This document shows, one piece after another, positions 63,127 to 64,000 of a DNA stretch of 64,000 nucleotides. The notes beneath the pieces are model-generated. The model was not told the origin of the DNA. It saw only the letters and a program-made list of their open reading frames with translations, and did not search any database. Location: the NCBI GenBank assembly GCA_026315105.1, contig CM048744.1, positions 901,709,094-901,773,093 of the forward strand, given 5' to 3'. Made by a program: the position numbers and the translations under genes. Source of the DNA: Locusta migratoria. Lineage: Eukaryota > Arthropoda > Insecta > Orthoptera > Acrididae. How positions within the stretch are numbered: position 1 is the first letter of the stretch; every line of letters starts with the position of its first letter.

Positions 63127-64000
63127 TTATGCCTTGAAAATTTTAATATTGGAAATGTGGTGTATGCCTTTCGACTTGTGCGTCTTTAAAGTTTCTACCT
63201 CAACGACGTTGTCGTGGATGATACGTTTGATTCGATACGGACCATTGTATAGTAAGAAGAATTTGTGAATCATAGATTTTCCCTTGTGGGATAAGTGGTG
63301 GGATCTAATTAATACCTTTTGTCCTACATAGAGTTGTTTAGCATAACAATTACGTTGAGAGCGTTTCCTTTTTCAGCGGCTTTCTTAATGTTTTTAAGCG
63401 CCAATTCAATGATCTCATGATGACGTAGTCTTCTGTGTTTAGGAAAAGGTATCAATTCCTTGATACGGTCGGGAGGTTGCTTGTTTTTCAGAACCAGAAT
63501 TGGTGAAAGACCTGTAGAATCATTAGGAAGTTCATTTATAATATTTTGAAATGAAAGAAGATATCTATCCCATATGTTATGTCGTCGGTAGCAATATAGC
63601 CTACAAAGTTTTCCAAGTTCTTTCATCACTCGTTCACAAGGGTTAGAGGCGGCATGATAAAGTGATATGAACACAGGTTTGATGTTTCTGCGCCGCAACA
63701 TCCGTGCCCAATCATGAGAACGGAATTGAGGTCCATTATCGGAGATGACTTTATCTATATGGCCAACATCTTTTAGGAAGTTTTTGACAAAGGCGTTAGT
63801 TACTGTCTTCGCCGTGGCACGGCGGAGCGGAGTAAAAGATACAAATTTTGATGTGAGCTCAATAGCAACGAAAACAAACGAGAAACCATTGTTAGTTCTC
63901 GGAAGAGGTCCAAACAGATCAACGGCTGCTAACTGCTTTAATTTTGAAGGTATAATCGGAAAAAGTGGAGCAGAATGCGATATGGTCGGCGGCTTTGCTT
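63127..64000 (-). pseudogene. Gypsy integrase core and C-terminus, one frameshift, partial at window edge
   Basis: From the window edge the frame reads LKQLAAVDLFGPLPRTNNG (first catalytic aspartate), KVISDNGPQFRSHDW (second), then HAASNPCERVMKELGKLCRL (glutamate), so the D,D-35-E triad is complete. SFQNIINELPNDSTGLSPI follows. At about 63363 a one-base shift occurs. In the new frame the C-terminal domain continues with YVGQKVLIRSHHLSHKGKS, YNGPYRIKRIIHDN and HHISNIKIFKA, ending at TAA 63127-63129. Apart from the shift the sequence is well kept, so this is a comparatively young copy. Confidence 0.88.

Larger units (their letters stand above)
59952..64000 (-). mobile_element. Ty3/Gypsy element, 3' half, running off the window
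   Basis: The reverse-strand integrase (63127-64000) is followed by 3.1 kb of AT-rich sequence. A polypurine tract, AGGTAGGAGGGGGG on the element strand, lies at 59952-59965, directly at the LTR edge TGATGAAAC. The upstream genes lie beyond the window. It differs in sequence from the Gypsy element at 13984-21792. Confidence 0.75.

Overview
This window is a piece of a repeat-dominated arthropod nuclear genome. The best guess is a large-genome insect of the orthopteroid or locust type. Evidence: dense, nested LINEs of at least five families; a tRNA-derived SINE in about ten copies with intact target-site duplications (TSDs); Ty3/Gypsy LTR elements; a Penelope-like element; mariner, hAT-type and Helitron remnants; long (TA)n runs; and one short cysteine-rich exon resembling pacifastin protease inhibitors, which are typical of arthropods. 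No bacterial genes, operons, rRNA or CRISPR arrays were seen.

Layout. 0.4-2.3 kb: two reverse-strand LINE fragments (families A and B). 3.1-3.6 kb: the only credible host coding exon, on the + strand, with a splice acceptor, stop codon and poly(A) signal. 4.5-8.8 kb: a pyrimidine-rich Jockey-like LINE (family C, - strand) split by a + strand family B LINE, then a Penelope-like GIY-YIG fragment and a family A fragment. 8.85-11.9 kb: a decayed, nearly complete RTE LINE (- strand) carrying a family B LINE and a SINE. 12.3-13.6 kb: a Gypsy integrase fragment between two tRNA-like repeats. 14.0-21.8 kb: a complete but dead Gypsy element with two LTRs (- strand). 24.5-26.6 kb: an RTE copy with a SINE insertion, followed by an hAT-like MITE. 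29.2-30.7 kb: a mariner-type transposase start split by an RTE copy with a 372-residue reverse-transcriptase reading frame. 31-32.4 kb: a LINE of family D (- strand). 32.5-35.1 kb: tRNA-containing repeats, a mariner DD34D fragment and two SINEs. 36-38.3 kb: LINE B, a duplicated 370-bp segment and SINEs. 39.4 kb: a fold-back MITE. 41.5-49.3 kb: a duplicated chimeric cassette (GC-rich segment + LINE A + Helitron tip), a 5' RTE half, a 0.9-kb element with ~118-bp terminal inverted repeats, and a Helitron helicase end. 54.4-57.15 kb: a second family D LINE (+ strand) ending in (TA)n. 57.3-58.3 kb: SINEs and tRNA-containing repeats. 59.95-64 kb: the 3' half of another Gypsy element (- strand) that runs off the window.

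The genes do not form a pathway; they are autonomous or dead mobile elements layered on each other. Their nesting gives a relative chronology: family C LINE before family B LINE, mariner-like before RTE, RTE before SINE. Almost every reverse-transcriptase or integrase frame is broken by stops, frameshifts or loss of catalytic aspartates. I saw no convincing new biological system. The most unusual items are the duplicated LINE/Helitron chimera, the long-TIR element, the long 3' region of the right-hand Gypsy element with one orphan reading frame, and the isolated pacifastin-like exon. All family assignments come from reading motifs by eye, without database searches.
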